This document shows, in pieces, positions 10,762 to 20,720 of a stretch of DNA of 64,000 bases. The stretch is taken from contig JAQFVV010006309.1 in the NCBI GenBank assembly GCA_028023455.1, positions 950,511 to 1,014,510 on the forward strand. The letters are read 5' to 3'. The translations under genes and the position numbers were made by a program. Within the stretch, counting starts at the first letter, position 1. Each line of letters opens with the position of its first letter. This stretch comes from Epiperipatus broadwayi (Eukaryota; Onychophora; Udeonychophora; Euonychophora; Peripatidae). Under the pieces are notes generated by a model. The model worked only from the letters and a program-made list of their open reading frames with translations. It was not told the DNA's origin and made no database searches.

Positions 10762-11494
10762 CATAAATAAATAATCAATCAAACAACTATTAATAAGTAT
10801 AATTAAATATTTATCAAACCGGCTTTCATCTTCATTGAGACCTTCTCAAGATATTATAGTAATGATTCACATAATCAATTAACAATATTCACTCCATCTA
10901 CTGGACACTATTTACATTACATTTCATTTCCTTTTAAACATGTATCTGTATATTATAAATAAATAAATAAATATAACATATTATACATCTAAAAATTTTT
11001 TTACAATATTTCCCCAAAAAATAATAATTAAATATATTTTATATCTCTTAAAAAATAAAAATAATAAAATATAGTAAAAGGTCCAGCTAAATTGGGTGGG
11101 AAATGGGCTTTATTAAACAATTGGAAAGTGTAGGAAATGGTTGTAAATATGTAAATACCAATTTATTTATTTATTTTATTATTTTTATTTTTTAAGAGAT
11201 GTAAAATATATATTTAATTATTATTTTTGGGGGAAATATTGTAAAAATTTTTTTAGATGTATAATATGTTAAATTTATTTATTTATAATATACAGATACA
11301 TGTTTAAAAGGAAATGAAATGTAATGTAAATAGTGTCCAGTAGATGGAGTGAATATTGTTAATTGGTTATGTGAATCATTACTATAATATCTTGAAAAGG
11401 TCTCAATGGAGATGAAAGCCAGTTTGATAAATATTTAATTATACTTATTAATAGTTGTTTATTTCAATCTTGTTTGATTGATTATTTATTTAAA
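10762..11494. repeat. Large inverted repeat (about 310-330-bp arms, 90-bp loop)
   Basis: The left arm about 10762-11072 and right arm about 11166-11494 are about 90% complementary; shared blocks include TCTACTGGACACTATTTACA, GATACATGTTTAAAAGGAAA and TAATCAATCAAAC. The loop 11073-11165 is unrelated to either arm. In each arm a phrase of the form CTTGARAAGGTCTCAATG followed by GATGAAAGCC sits where Penelope-like terminal repeats often carry a ribozyme, but no CUGANGA core is present. No coding content. It is probably a non-autonomous element in foldback arrangement. Confidence 0.85.
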
Positions 11495-11650
11495 GTGAAC
11501 TCTAGTTAAAACATCATTCATACATTTACTCATTAATTTAATTGATTAAATATATATTCACACATACAGATTATTATAAGACATAACATTGCAATAAGTT
11601 TGGATGTACATTAGGTCAATGAAAACTTAGTTGCTACATAAAGTATATTT

Positions 11651-11875
11651 ACACCTGAAGAGAGCCAAAGGCAACATTCTCCCTGGATTTGAATACTGAA
11701 GCATAATGGAATCTGAAAGAGAGGTGAAGTATGGATGAACTAGCCTATATTGTATCTAGATTTAATGAGTAAACCAAAATCTAGCCCATTGGAAGTGGAT
11801 ATGATCATTGGTTAGTTACTATATCATGTCAATCACAGCATCCTACCCAAAGACCCTAAGTCTAACCATAGTTAG
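11651..11875 (-). repeat. Dispersed repeat R, copy 2
   Basis: The reverse complement of this segment aligns along its full length with 278-510. It lacks the 81-bp duplication of copy 1. No terminal structures or coding content seen. Confidence 0.8.
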
Positions 11876-11879
11876 AACA

Positions 11880-12660
11880 TTTGATGTTTCTTTAGGCATT
11901 ATAATACATGCAAGTAGATTAAGTCATCATGCTTCTATCATAAAACAGTAGCATTCCAATCCTATGACAATGTTAATTTAGTCAGAACACATTGCACAGC
12001 AGTTCATATCAGATTTAATTTTTCTTGATTTGCTATTTAGCATTTAATGGCTTATATAAAAAAAATTACTTCTTTATTTTAGATAAATGCTGGTGATCTT
12101 CAAATTCTTTTTTTCCGTGTTGAATTATAGTGCAGTTTTTATTTTTAAATATCAATTTAAAATCAGTTCAGTCTTTTTGTTAAACAGCACAAATTTATCA
12201 AACTTTTCTATATTAAAACATTGGTTATAGTTTGTTATAATTTTGTGAACAAGTCATCCATCTCTTGTATTAAAAGATGACAGAAATGAACTGAGTTTGC
12301 TTTTATACCACACTTAGTTTCCAGTCTTTGGTATACTAGCTTTTCATTGCTATGGCTATCTATTGTTGTGCATAATTGATTGTAATTAAAAAATAAAATT
12401 ACATAACAGAATTCTACTTTTATTTTCCACACTTGGTTGCCAAAGATTGACTTGACATTAGGTCATTACTATGTCTACTAAGTTTAAATCTTTATTCATG
12501 TCATATAACACATTGCTAATTAACTCATTGTTGGTATATATATATATGAAGGATTTCCTTAACTAGGTTTTTATTTTTTCTTAAATAAAAGATATTCGTT
12601 CATTGTAACATTTGTTTAGTTTGGTACTTAATAAATGAAACATTTATCATGTATATATAT
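11880..12660. other. Non-coding AT-rich DNA
   Basis: No recognised feature. The minus frame at 12235-12432 has no domain and is probably chance. Confidence 0.5.
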
Positions 12661-12817
12661 AATACAAAGTCAGATGTCACATGACTTATATATAGCTTGC
12701 ACTTACAAATATGTAAAATTTAGAGCATGCTAATTAGCTCTAAACAAGCTTTTTTTTTTTTTTTATGATAAATTCTACTACAAGAGACGGCATTCAAATC
12801 ATTTTTATATTGGATTG

Positions 12818-12858
12818 CCCCCAGACCGGTTTCAACCTATGGGTCTCTTCAATGAGGA
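12818..12858 (-). ncRNA. Type I hammerhead ribozyme, core mutated (unit 1)
   Basis: Read on the minus strand: stem I strand TCCTCA, core TTGAAGA (canonical CUGANGA with the first C changed to U), stem II hairpin GACC-CATA-GGTT, GAAAC, a two-base loop, cleavage triplet GTC, then TGGGGG pairing back to TCCTCA. The single C3-to-U change is expected to abolish or strongly reduce cleavage. Confidence 0.75.
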
Positions 12859-13241
12859 GTTGGGATATTAGATTCAAAAAATCAACTCAAGCAAAGCATT
12901 TATCTAAAAGTTAATTGTTAGAAGAAGATCTGAAACTTTTAGACATCTACATGTCTTTAAAGTCAGCTCTCCAACTGAAAAAAATCATATGGGCTTGAAC
13001 TTAATTCAGATACTCCTTATATTAGTAGGCTTAGCCATTTAATTTAGCCAAATCCCCAACAGCAAAATAATAATAGTAATAATACAAAGTCAGACGTCAC
13101 ATGACTTATATATAGCTTGCACTTACAAATATTTAAAATGTAGAGCATGCTAATTAGCTCTAAACAAGCTTTTTTTTATTTATGATAAATGCTACTACAA
13201 GAGAAGGCATTTCAAATCATTTTTATCTTGAATTGTCCCCA

Positions 13242-13282
13242 TCCCCAGACCGGTTTCAACCTATGGGTCTCTTCAGTTGGGG
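13242..13282 (-). ncRNA. Type I hammerhead ribozyme, core intact, stem I imperfect (unit 2)
   Basis: Minus strand: CTGAAGA core, stem II GACC-CATA-GGTT, GAAAC, loop CG, GTC, TGGGGA. All conserved core bases are present. The 5' side of stem I is CCCCAA, which pairs with TGGGG only with a mismatch or one extra A, because the unit is joined to the inverted unit 3 at this point. Activity is therefore uncertain. Confidence 0.75.
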
Positions 13283-13455
13283 CTTTGGCTAAATTAAATG
13301 GCTAAGAGTATCTGAAGTTCAGACCCATATGATTTTTTCAGTTGGACAGCTGACTTTAAAGACATGTAGATGTCTAAAAGTTTCAGATCTTCTTTTAACA
13401 ATTAACTTTTAGATAAATGCTTTGTGAGTTGTTTTTTTGAATCTAATGTCCCAAC

Positions 13456-13496
13456 TCCTCACTGAAAAGACCCATAGGTCGAAACTGGTCTGGGGA
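13456..13496 (+). ncRNA. Type I hammerhead ribozyme, core mutated (unit 3)
   Basis: TCCTCA (13456-13461), core CTGAAAA (13462-13468; G8 changed to A), stem II GACC-CATA-GGTC, GAAAC (13481-13485), loop TG, GTC (13488-13490), TGGGGA (13491-13496) pairing with TCCTCA. G8 supplies the general acid in known hammerheads, so this copy is expected to be inactive. Confidence 0.75.
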
Positions 13497-13739
13497 CAAT
13501 CCAAGATAAAAATGATTTGAATGCCTTCTCTTGTAGTAGCATTTATCATAAATAGAAAAAAAGCTTGTTTAGAGTTAATTAGCATGCTCTAAATTATATA
13601 TATGTTTACACACAAAAAAACTATAGTTTACATTTAACTATCTGTTAGTTAAGGTTATGTTTTAAATGAGTTTGATTTGGTGGTGTGCATAAATAAAGGC
13701 TGGTTTTGATTGGATTGTAAGCTACTCTTACAATATGAA

Positions 13740-15440
13740 ACATATCTCCAATAAGAAAAAAAAGATTGAACTATTGCTAAAAAGAGAGATGACATCATGA
13801 AATGTGTAGGAGAGTTATATCAAGAATTATTTGAACTATTGCTAAAAAGAGAGATGACATCATGAAATGTGTAGGAGAGTTATATCAAGAATTATATAAT
13901 AATAAAGAACAAATACCTCCCACATCTATTATATCTTTTGAATTGCCCAGGATTTTAAATGAAGAAATGAGACATGCCATTAAATTTATGAAGAAAAAAA
14001 AAGCTCCAGATAATGATGGAATTATAATTAATATTTTAAAAAAAGCAGGTGAAGAAATAGAAATTTTATTGGCAAAGTTATATACACAATGTCTGAATGA
14101 TAAAGAAGTACTAGATGATTGGAAGAATGCAGTATTAATATTAATATTTTAAAAAGATGATAGAGAAAATATTAGAAATTACAGACCTATCAGTCTTTTA
14201 TTAGTTTTATGTAAAAATTTTACCAAAGTAATTATAACTCATCTAAACAGATCAATGGATTTCAACCAACCAAAAGAACAAGCTGGATTTAAAAGTGGCT
14301 TTAATACAGTAGATCATATCCAGGTATTGAGAGAAGTTATAGAAATTTTTAATGAATACAAGTTGCCATTATGCTTTGAATTTGTAGATTATGAAAGGGT
14401 ATTTGATTGTCTGAGCATTTCTTCAATGATTAAAGGCTTGGATTATTAAGTATAGAGCTAGGTTATTGTCATATTCTGAAGAATATTTGTAAAAATGCAA
14501 TAGCAAAATTAGATTACATAATGATACTAGGAATATTATTATTGAAAAGTTTGCCAGACAGGTTAAGTTCACATCTCCAAAATGACTTGCAGCAGTTTTG
14601 CAAGAAGTATTTTGTGAATTAAAATGGGAAGCTAAAGGATTAAAAGTAATTGGAGATTATTTAAGTCATTTAGATTTTTCAGATGATGTAGTTGTTTTTG
14701 AAAATAATGCTTCAGAGCTTCAGGAAATGTTTCTAGAATTATCAGATGAAAGTTTGAAAGTAGAACATTAAAAAGACAAAAGTAATATTCAATGGATTTG
14801 CTTAAAAGATGAAAATAAAGATTGATAGTGGTGAGTTAGAAGAAGTTAACAACCCCGCATATCTTGGTCAGACTATTACTACAAATGGAAACATAAAAGA
14901 TGATATTAATCATGGAATTAAATTTGGTTGGAGTGCGTTTGGTAGAAATAATATTAAAAGGAAATATGCCTATAATTTTGAAAAGAAAAGTTTTTAATAA
15001 ATGTGTTTTACCAGTTCTTACTTATGAATCTAAAACTTAGATACTTAACAAAAGGTCAATACAAAAATTTCAGACTATTCAAAGAAATATGGAGAGATGC
15101 ATGTTGGGAGTAACAAGAAGAGATTGAAACTGCAATACGTGGGTAAGAGAACAAACAGATATTACTGAAATCATTGAAAGAATTAAGAAAGTGAAGTTGA
15201 GTTCCACTGAAGATATTACTAGTAGAGATGATAATAGACAGTTGAAATGTTTAACTGGATTCTACAAGGTTTTTGAAGACCAAGAAAGAGACCACATGTT
15301 AGATGGATGGATGAAATAAGAAAGCGTATAGGGTGATATGAATGAGAGAGACTAGAGATCAGAGATGGGTTGAACTTGGAAAAACCTTCATCCTGCAATG
15401 GAATGATGACGGTTAACAATGAAGATGATGATGAGATGGC
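13740..15440 (+). mobile_element. RTE-clade LINE remnant (RT and C-terminal region, 3' tail)
   Basis: The plus strand carries RT fragments in order and ends with an ATGATGACGG...GATGATGATGAG tail at about 15405-15435, the kind of TGA-rich 3' end usual for RTE elements. The endonuclease is absent from this locus, so the copy is 5'-truncated. Frameshifts and stops occur throughout. A perfect 65-bp tandem duplication (13766-13830 and 13831-13895) lies at its 5' edge; 65 is not a multiple of three, so it also shifts the frame. The family also occurs in minus orientation at about 19.52-20.72 kb. Confidence 0.85.
13862..15410 (+). pseudogene. RTE reverse transcriptase remnant
   Basis: 13862-14152 gives AIKFMKKKKAPDNDGI and DWKNAVLILIF. 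Past a stop the frame continues with NIRNYRPISLL (about 14170). 14255-14449 gives PKEQAGFKSGFNTVDHIQVL and FEFVDYERVFD (the first catalytic Asp region). Near 14667-14687 SHLDFSDD stands for the F-A-D-D box, with Ala changed to Ser. 14809-14997 has NNPAYLGQTITTNGNIKDDI, followed by KCVLPVLTYESKT, NMERCMLGVTRRD and a stretch to about 15410 corresponding to the RTE C-terminus. The EQAGFRxGxxTxDHI and YLGQTIT motifs are characteristic of RTE. At least four stops or shifts make it non-functional. Confidence 0.88.
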
Positions 15441-15509
15441 AAATTACTACAGTTTAATTGATAGATATCAAATGTGCTGCTCTCACAACTTTGACTCAAA
15501 GATGTATTT

Positions 15510-15630
15510 AAATATTGAATTATTTCCATCATGTAATATTAAGTATTGAGTCTCTTTAAAAAAAAGTTAACTTTATTTAAATATTCCAATTACATTCAGC
15601 TATTAGCAATAAGTGGTATACAGGTTAATT
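15510..15630 (-). repeat. Dispersed repeat M, copy interrupted by a hAT insertion
   Basis: The text TTTATTTAAATATTCCAATT and CTATTAGCAATAAG matches, in inverse, the units at 17.5-17.83 kb and about 63.1-63.39 kb. It stops at the hAT end at 15631 and related text (AGTAATAGCACACAAGTTATA) resumes after the other hAT end near 17448, suggesting the hAT inserted into this repeat. Confidence 0.6.
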
Positions 15631-15830
15631 CAGGAGTTGGCAATCTTTTTTAGTTGCAGGTCAAAATCAAACAAAATGTGATTATTAAGAAGATGTTTAG
15701 GATCAGTGGTATTTTCATTTTATAACAGAGAAAAGAATTACAATATGCTTTTAAACTTTAAACATAAAAATTCAAAATTATAATTCTAATTATTAAAATA
15801 AAATACTAGTTTTCTACTTCGCCTTTGAGT

Positions 15831-16169
15831 AGTAAGTAATTTAAATTGCGCTTTACACAAAAAAGTGAAGGCAAGGGCACTATGCACTGAACATAATGAT
15901 ATGAAACGAAAGATTAAGGAGGCATGCTTTATTGCAAATGACAACTGTGCAATAAACCATAAAGAATCGTGCTTTGCAATCTCCAAAAAATGGTCTCTAT
16001 AAAAAAAATTTGCATAAATTTTGCATAAAGCACCACTAAACTTCAAGTAAAGTAGGCTATGAATATGGAGACTTAAGTACTCTGAAAGCGCTTAGCCATA
16101 TAACTCTTTAATAATATTTTAGACAAGCTTCCCTTTTTTTTGCATAAAGTGCAATTTAAATTACTTAAT
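15831..16169. mobile_element. Nested MITE with about 33-bp terminal inverted repeats
   Basis: TAAGTAATTTAAATTGCGCT at 15832-15851 is mirrored by the complement of TGCAATTTAAATTACTTA at about 16150-16167, and the similarity continues inward through TTTACACAAAAAAG versus TTTATGCAAAAAAAAG. The flanking text TTCTAATTATTA occurs on both sides (about 15783 and 16169). The interior has an open minus frame without recognisable domains. It lies within the hAT remnant and so is probably a later insertion. Confidence 0.6.
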
Positions 16170-16229
16170 TCTAATTATTATAAAAACAAATGTAATTGTC
16201 AAGTTTTAGTTCATTAATTTATGAACTTT

Positions 16230-17092
16230 ATTTATAAACGTTCGACCAATGGCTTTCCTGCTGCTGAATTTGTGATGTCAATTTAATCAAATCTGGTTTA
16301 TACTTAGTCACCTTAAAACGAATACAAAGTGTCTGTATTTATTATAAGTCCAACATTTTTTCCTTTTATAGCTGAAATAGCATCAGTTGTTATGGAAAAC
16401 AATTCACTTTTTAAATCCAATATTTTTCTGTTTTGAAATTTGTAAACTCTTGTATTTGACAGAAAATGTATTGGAGCAATTCATTGAAGCAAAAATGATA
16501 TTCGATTTATTTATTGTTGCAAATCTAATAATAATTGCCAACCTACCATACTATTTACACCAGTACTTTCATTAAGTGCAGTGCTAATTACATCATTAAA
16601 TAACAAATCATTTTTGACCTGTTTGTCAATATTTTTTGCTATATCTCCAATGCGATGCTGAACTATTCTAGCTGACAATGGCATTTCTTTAATTCTGTCA
16701 ATTATATGTTATTTGTGAAGTCATTAAATAAGTGAATGCATTTTTCAAAATTCTTCATCTGTAAATAGTTTTTCATTGGTATAAATGCTAAGGGCTGAAA
16801 CAAAGCTGGCAGATGTAGCATGGTTGTGACTGGTAAAACAAATTTTTAACAATTTATTTTATTTTCCAAAATTTAATACACATTGAGCAATGCATTCAGA
16901 TTCTTCTTCATTTGGCATTTTATGCAAATCTTTATGTTTTGAAAAAAAAAGTGTCACTCAATATTGTATGTTTTGGCAGTAATTATATTTCTACATAAAA
17001 TACATATCAATTTGTTACCATTTTTGATATACTCATATTTTCCATTCCAAACGTCTTGAAATAATCTCTTTTTTGTTTTTTGTTTGTCCATT
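16230..17092 (-). pseudogene. hAT transposase remnant (BED finger, N-terminal half)
   Basis: From about 17092 on the minus strand: MDKQKTKKRLFQDVWNGKYE, then NKLICILCRNIITAKTYNIE (BED zinc finger, C-x2-C, distal His after a stop), SHNHATSASFVSALSIYTNE, TDEEF, IKEMPLSARIVQHRIGDIAK, FNDVISTALNESTG and, in another frame, SITTDAISAIKGKNVGLI. This order matches GTF2IRD2/ZBED-type hAT transposases up to the first catalytic regions (ALDESTD and TTDGAxAMxGK in intact relatives). Several stops and frame changes are present and the C-terminal dimerisation domain is not seen. Confidence 0.75.
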
Positions 17093-17448
17093 GTAATAAA
17101 TTATTTTAAAATAATTAATAATTATTATTTCATTTAGCTAACTAAGTATTAATTATTTTGCTTAAGTAACTATTCTCACACTACTGAATAAGTGCTACAA
17201 CTGAGAGAATAACATGCTTATCGTGTGATAAGATTCATTTAGACAATGTTACTGTATTCAGCCTAAGTTCATTATTGAACTTTGTAATCAAACCAAAATG
17301 TTAATCTTATTATTTAAATTTTCTCAAAGTATTCATTTCATGTTTATGTTTCATAATTTATTTTTATATATTATATTTTATTTGCAAAACTCAAGTGGAT
17401 CACTTGTGATTCATTGATTATAGGTTGCTTGTACCTTGGGGATTTAAT

Positions 17449-17830
17449 TAGTAATAGCACACAAGTTATATTTAAATAATGGGCTATTTACATGATCTAA
17501 TATTCAGTAAAAAATATTTTTAGAAAAATTTATTTAAATATTCCAATTACATTTAACTGTTAATAATAGAACACAGATTAACTTATGTGCTATTACTAAC
17601 AGTGGAATGTAATTGGAATAGTTAAATTTTTCTAAAGACATTCAATACTTAATATTCGATAATGGAAATAGTCCAATATATAAATATAACCTGTGTACTG
17701 TTACTACCTGTGTGCTATTATTAACAGTTGAATGTAATTGGAATATTTAAATAAAGTTAAATTTTTCTAAAGACATTCAATACTTAATATTAGATGATGG
17801 AAATAGTCCAATATATAATTATAACTAATA
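17449..17830. repeat. Dispersed repeat M: inverted copy plus tandem units (period about 135)
   Basis: TTAAATTTTTCTAAAGACAT, leading into ACTTAATATT, begins near 17622 and again near 17757, giving a 135-base period. The preceding part (about 17520-17620) contains the same sequence folded back on itself. Both tandem units contain GGAAATAGTCCAATATATAA. Related copies are at 15510-15630 and about 63110-63390. No coding content or recognised termini. Confidence 0.75.
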
Positions 17831-18013
17831 TACTATTATCACAAACCTTCAGGAAAACACAATTGAGTTGTATTTCATTGTTAAACATGACATGTTTTCA
17901 CAATTCTTGATTAAGATAGGGAATTTGAACACCAACTTTCAAGCTCCCTTCAGTTATCTACCCTATCTCATAGAACTGACACACATGATCACACTCATGT
18001 GAAAGAGATAAAT

Positions 18014-18060
18014 GATCTACTTTTGGGCTGAACCAGTACTTATCAGTTGGTCCAGATCAT
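18014..18060 (-). ncRNA. Decayed type I hammerhead ribozyme (family A, left copy)
   Basis: On the minus strand GATCTGGACCAA is followed by CTGATAA (G8 to A), a stem II GTACTGGTTCAGCCC with reduced pairing, and CAAAA in place of GAAA; the 3' side of stem I is lost. It is expected to be inactive. Confidence 0.6.
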
Positions 18061-18443
18061 AATCTTTTATGCATGCTCAGTTTATATTAAGATCACAAAT
18101 TTTCTCACTTTATGGATAGGCTTTAGACTGCTCAACCCTCCAACTCTTCAGTCATCTATACCATTGAAAATATGATGATGGAATGGCCAAATCCCTTGTT
18201 AATGCTACTATACATGGACAAGCCCATATACATGAGGGATCAGACTAACTTAAGGACAACATGGGCATGACAATAATATTGGCATTAACAAGGGATTTGT
18301 CATGCCATCATCAGATTTCCAATAGTCTGAATGCTGGAAGAGTTGGCTGGTGGAGTAGATTGAACCCTGTCCATTACAGTGTGAAAATTTGCTATCTTAA
18401 TATAAACTGAGCACTGATTATATATGTGTGTGTGAAAGATGAT

Positions 18444-18498
18444 GATCTGGACCAACTGATGAGTGCTGGTTCAGCATGAAATACATATATTGGAGATC
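18444..18498 (+). ncRNA. Type I hammerhead ribozyme, all core bases intact (family A)
   Basis: GATCT (18444-18448) and CCAA (18452-18455) form the 5' side of stem I with a GGA bulge. The core CTGATGA is at 18456-18462. Stem II is GTGCTG-GTT-CAGCAT (18463-18477, six pairs including one G-U). GAAA is at 18478-18481. A two-to-three-pair stem III (A-TA/TA-T, loop CA) ends in the cleavage triplet ATA (18487-18489). TTGG and AGATC (18490-18498) close stem I. Every conserved hammerhead base is present and all three helices pair. The minimal stem III is what Penelope/retrozyme hammerheads show. Predicted cleavage lies between 18489 and 18490. Confidence 0.88.
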
Positions 18499-18624
18499 AT
18501 TAATCTTTTTCACATGTGTGGTCATGTGTATCAGTTGTATGAGATGAAGTGGTTCGACTGAAAGGAGCTTGAAAGTCTATATTCAAATCCCCTATATTAC
18601 AGCTAGACTCCAGGTATGTAAAAT

Positions 18625-19515
18625 ATACTTGTGTTTAAAATTCTTGATTAAGTTTCAAATTACCTTTTCTTCTCATACATATTATTTTTTATAAATCTAA
18701 TTACTAGCGGATTACTTATTTTAGACAAGTTTTAATCATTTTAGAGAAGATTACTGACATTTTACATACAGCATTAAATATTTCTGACCAAATAATTTAC
18801 TAGTTAAACTACAGAAAATTTTATATCATTTTAAAGACGAAAAATCCGATTTACATTGTTTTTTAACTAGACAAAAAACTACTTGATTTTCATGCATTTT
18901 CTGTTTATAACAATTATTTAAACTAAGATATCAACAATTATTTAAACTAAATTAATTAGTTTTATTAAAGCGTAATAAATTGTTTATCAAACTATTGCAA
19001 TTATATAAATTGATGGAACAGATGTCCTTATCTCCAGTTTTAAATTATTTCAAGGTTATATAATTTGTTATCAAATAAATAAACAAAAACTAAAGCTTTA
19101 TATTTTGCTGAGGGGAAAAAATAGAAGTTGTTGTTGATAAAAGAGAGTGAATAAATTATGCTAATTTCAAAAATTTACTAATGCATATAATCTAGAAAAG
19201 CAAGTAAGAAATATTGCGATTCAGATGGGAGGGGGTCAAATCAGTTATGCTTTAGAATTTTTTAAAATTCATTTCACTCTGAAGAAAATAAATTAAAATG
19301 AAAAATAAACCTGCGCATTTTACTATTTTTTGTATCAGCAAAATGCATAAATACGCGCGCACGCAGTATGTGTATATGCGTAATGAGTAGGCGCAAACAT
19401 TACGTTTAAATTATTCTGCTTTTGCAGTCGTAGTCCAAAAACAAATGTATAATAGAGATGAAATATTACTTATTGAACTATTTTTAATTGCTTATTTTAG
19501 TTTTTATTTTTAAAG
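18625..19515. other. Non-coding AT-rich DNA
   Basis: No recognised feature. A brief GC-richer purine/pyrimidine run (ACGCGCGCACGCAGTATGTG near 19350) is the only contrast. Confidence 0.5.
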
Positions 19516-19519
19516 ATAA

Positions 19520-20720
19520 ATTTGCTTTGATTAAATGTCATCGTCAGCACCATTTTCAAACATTACCAATCCATTGCACGATGAAAGTTTCTTCAAGTTT
19601 TATCCAATTTCTCTGATCCATAACCTATCTTTTCATCACATAAAAATAACCTTCTCATTTCATTCACTCATTCATTTATCTCACATAATGTTAATACTGT
19701 TTATTAGTCATTCATTAGATTAGAGATTAGTCAATAATTATTGGATAATCTCTAGTTTAATAAATGATTAAAATAAAAAAAATCAGATATATTATATCTG
19801 TGCTAGAGATAATCTCTAGTTTCGAAAATGATTAGTAATAATCATTATTCTATTTATCTGAAATGGATGGCGTCAAAGTTGTGAGTGGAGGGAGTTTGAC
19901 AATGGTAAATGAAAATGTAACAATTTAATAAATGACTGACAAAAAAATTATTAATAAATTTCCATTAAGTAGTTTGTGTAAAAGTTATTAGGGCAACAAG
20001 TTTGATACTTATCAAGTAAATCATAGTAATTTGCCATTTATATATACTGAATAATGATAAAGATATAGGTAAAAGATTGTTGTTTGGAGCAACTGATGAG
20101 TGGTTGGTTCAGCATAAAATGTACTTTTTTCCATGTCTTTGGTCATATATTTATGATTACATCCCTCCAGAAGATATTAAAAGTGGATAGAAACCAACCC
20201 ATACTTTGTGTGAGAATGGTATAGTGAAAATTACACTACAGAAATATCTCACATATCTTCTGCAATCTTTTAAGATTTAGTTTAAAACTTCAACTATCTT
20301 CCATCTATTAGCAACTCTTCTAGAAATATATCCAACCCAGTTCCATTTTTAGTCTTTTCATTCTCTTAATGTTGTCAATAATAGCTTTTTGGTTTTCCAC
20401 CCAAGAATTTCACTTTCAATCTTTTTTTATTATTCCTAACATATATTGCTCCATATTTCAATGCATAAACTAATATCTCTGCATTATTTTTCTGTTAAAG
20501 GTTTGAGATTAAAATCCATAATTAAGAATTTGGTAAAATACACCTATTAAAGATTTTTCCTTTTAAATACCTATGCACATTTCTTTTTAATATTATTATT
20601 TCTATCAAAGGCACTCCCCAATTTTGAATCTATAATTAATTTTACCTATTATGTTTTCATCTGCAATAATAATATTACCAAAGTACTTGCAGTAGTTGAC
20701 TTTTATAATTCATGATTATC
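19520..20720 (-). mobile_element. RTE-clade LINE remnant, minus strand, interrupted
   Basis: 19535-19700 matches the reverse complement of the 3' end of the RTE at 15.2-15.4 kb (shared pattern CCATTGCANGATGAAAGTTT and following text). 20240-20720 on the minus strand translates to SAFDRNNNIKKKCA, KRKIFNRCILP, NMEQYMLGIIKKD, SWVENQKAIIDNIKRMKRLK, which aligns with the C-terminal region of the plus-strand copy (for example NMERCMLGVTRRD). The 500 bases between the two parts are unrelated and include a family A ribozyme repeat, so the LINE was split by later insertions. Stops are numerous. Confidence 0.75.
20070..20170 (+). repeat. Family A repeat fragment with decayed hammerhead
   Basis: CTGATGA at 20093-20099 is followed by GTGGTTGGTTCAGCAT and AAAATGTAC: the core keeps CUGAUGA but GAAA has become AAAA and stem III/stem I pairing is lost. 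The downstream CCATGTCTTTGGTCATATAT corresponds to the family A tail. Confidence 0.6.

Larger units (their letters stand above)
12661..13606. mobile_element. Cluster of three hammerhead-bearing repeat units (family B), two minus and one plus
   Basis: Unit 1 (12661-about 13065) and unit 2 (13081-about 13282) begin with the same text, AATACAAAGTCAGAYGTCAC, exactly 420 bases apart, both in minus orientation. Unit 3 (about 13274-13606) is in plus orientation, and its first bases overlap the ribozyme of unit 2. Each unit has the same order: ribozyme, then a segment with TCTAAAAGTTTCAGATCTTC, then ends carrying AGCATGCTAATTAGC and GCACTTACAAATAT. The units have no coding content. Hammerhead ribozymes in short tandem or inverted non-coding units are typical of Penelope-like terminal repeats and of animal retrozymes; assignment to either is inference. 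Confidence 0.8.
15631..17440 (-). mobile_element. Decayed hAT DNA transposon (BED-finger, GTF2IRD2/Charlie-like)
   Basis: The left end at 15631 reads CAGGAGTTGGCAATCTTTTT, very close to the common hAT terminus CAGGGGTCGGCAAACTTTTT. The right end near 17425-17440 (TAGGTTGCTTGTACCTTGG) is a plausible decayed complement. Between them the minus strand encodes a BED-type hAT transposase remnant. Flanks GGTTAATT and ATTTAATT may be a degraded 8-bp target duplication. A smaller inverted-repeat element (about 15831-16167) sits inside it. The copy is long dead. Confidence 0.7.
17870..18620. mobile_element. SINE-like hammerhead repeat (family A), two copies in inverted arrangement
   Basis: The right copy (about 18280-18620, plus) contains, in order, GAAGAGTTGG, TTAATATAAACTGAGCA, a hammerhead ribozyme, TTCACATGTGTGGTCATGTG, and a tRNA-B-box-like end with GGTTCGACT and ATTCAAATCCCC. 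The left copy (about 17870-18200, minus) has the same parts in inverse order with a decayed ribozyme. This layout (ribozyme plus Pol III promoter-like boxes in a 300-350-bp unit) recalls the schistosome Sm-alpha SINE-like family, a family comparison made from memory. Further copies lie near 20.07, 36.87 and 49.7-50.1 kb. Confidence 0.75.

Noticed and set aside
10830-10862. Possible hammerhead in the arms of the 10.76-11.49 kb inverted repeat
   Set aside because: The minus strand reads CTTGAGAAGGTCTC with GATGAAAGCC; there is no CUGANGA core and stem II does not pair well.
18540-18600. tRNA gene
   Set aside because: B-box-like text (GGTTCGACT, ATTCAAATCC) occurs, but no cloverleaf with acceptor and anticodon stems can be drawn; at most an internal Pol III promoter of a SINE-like repeat.
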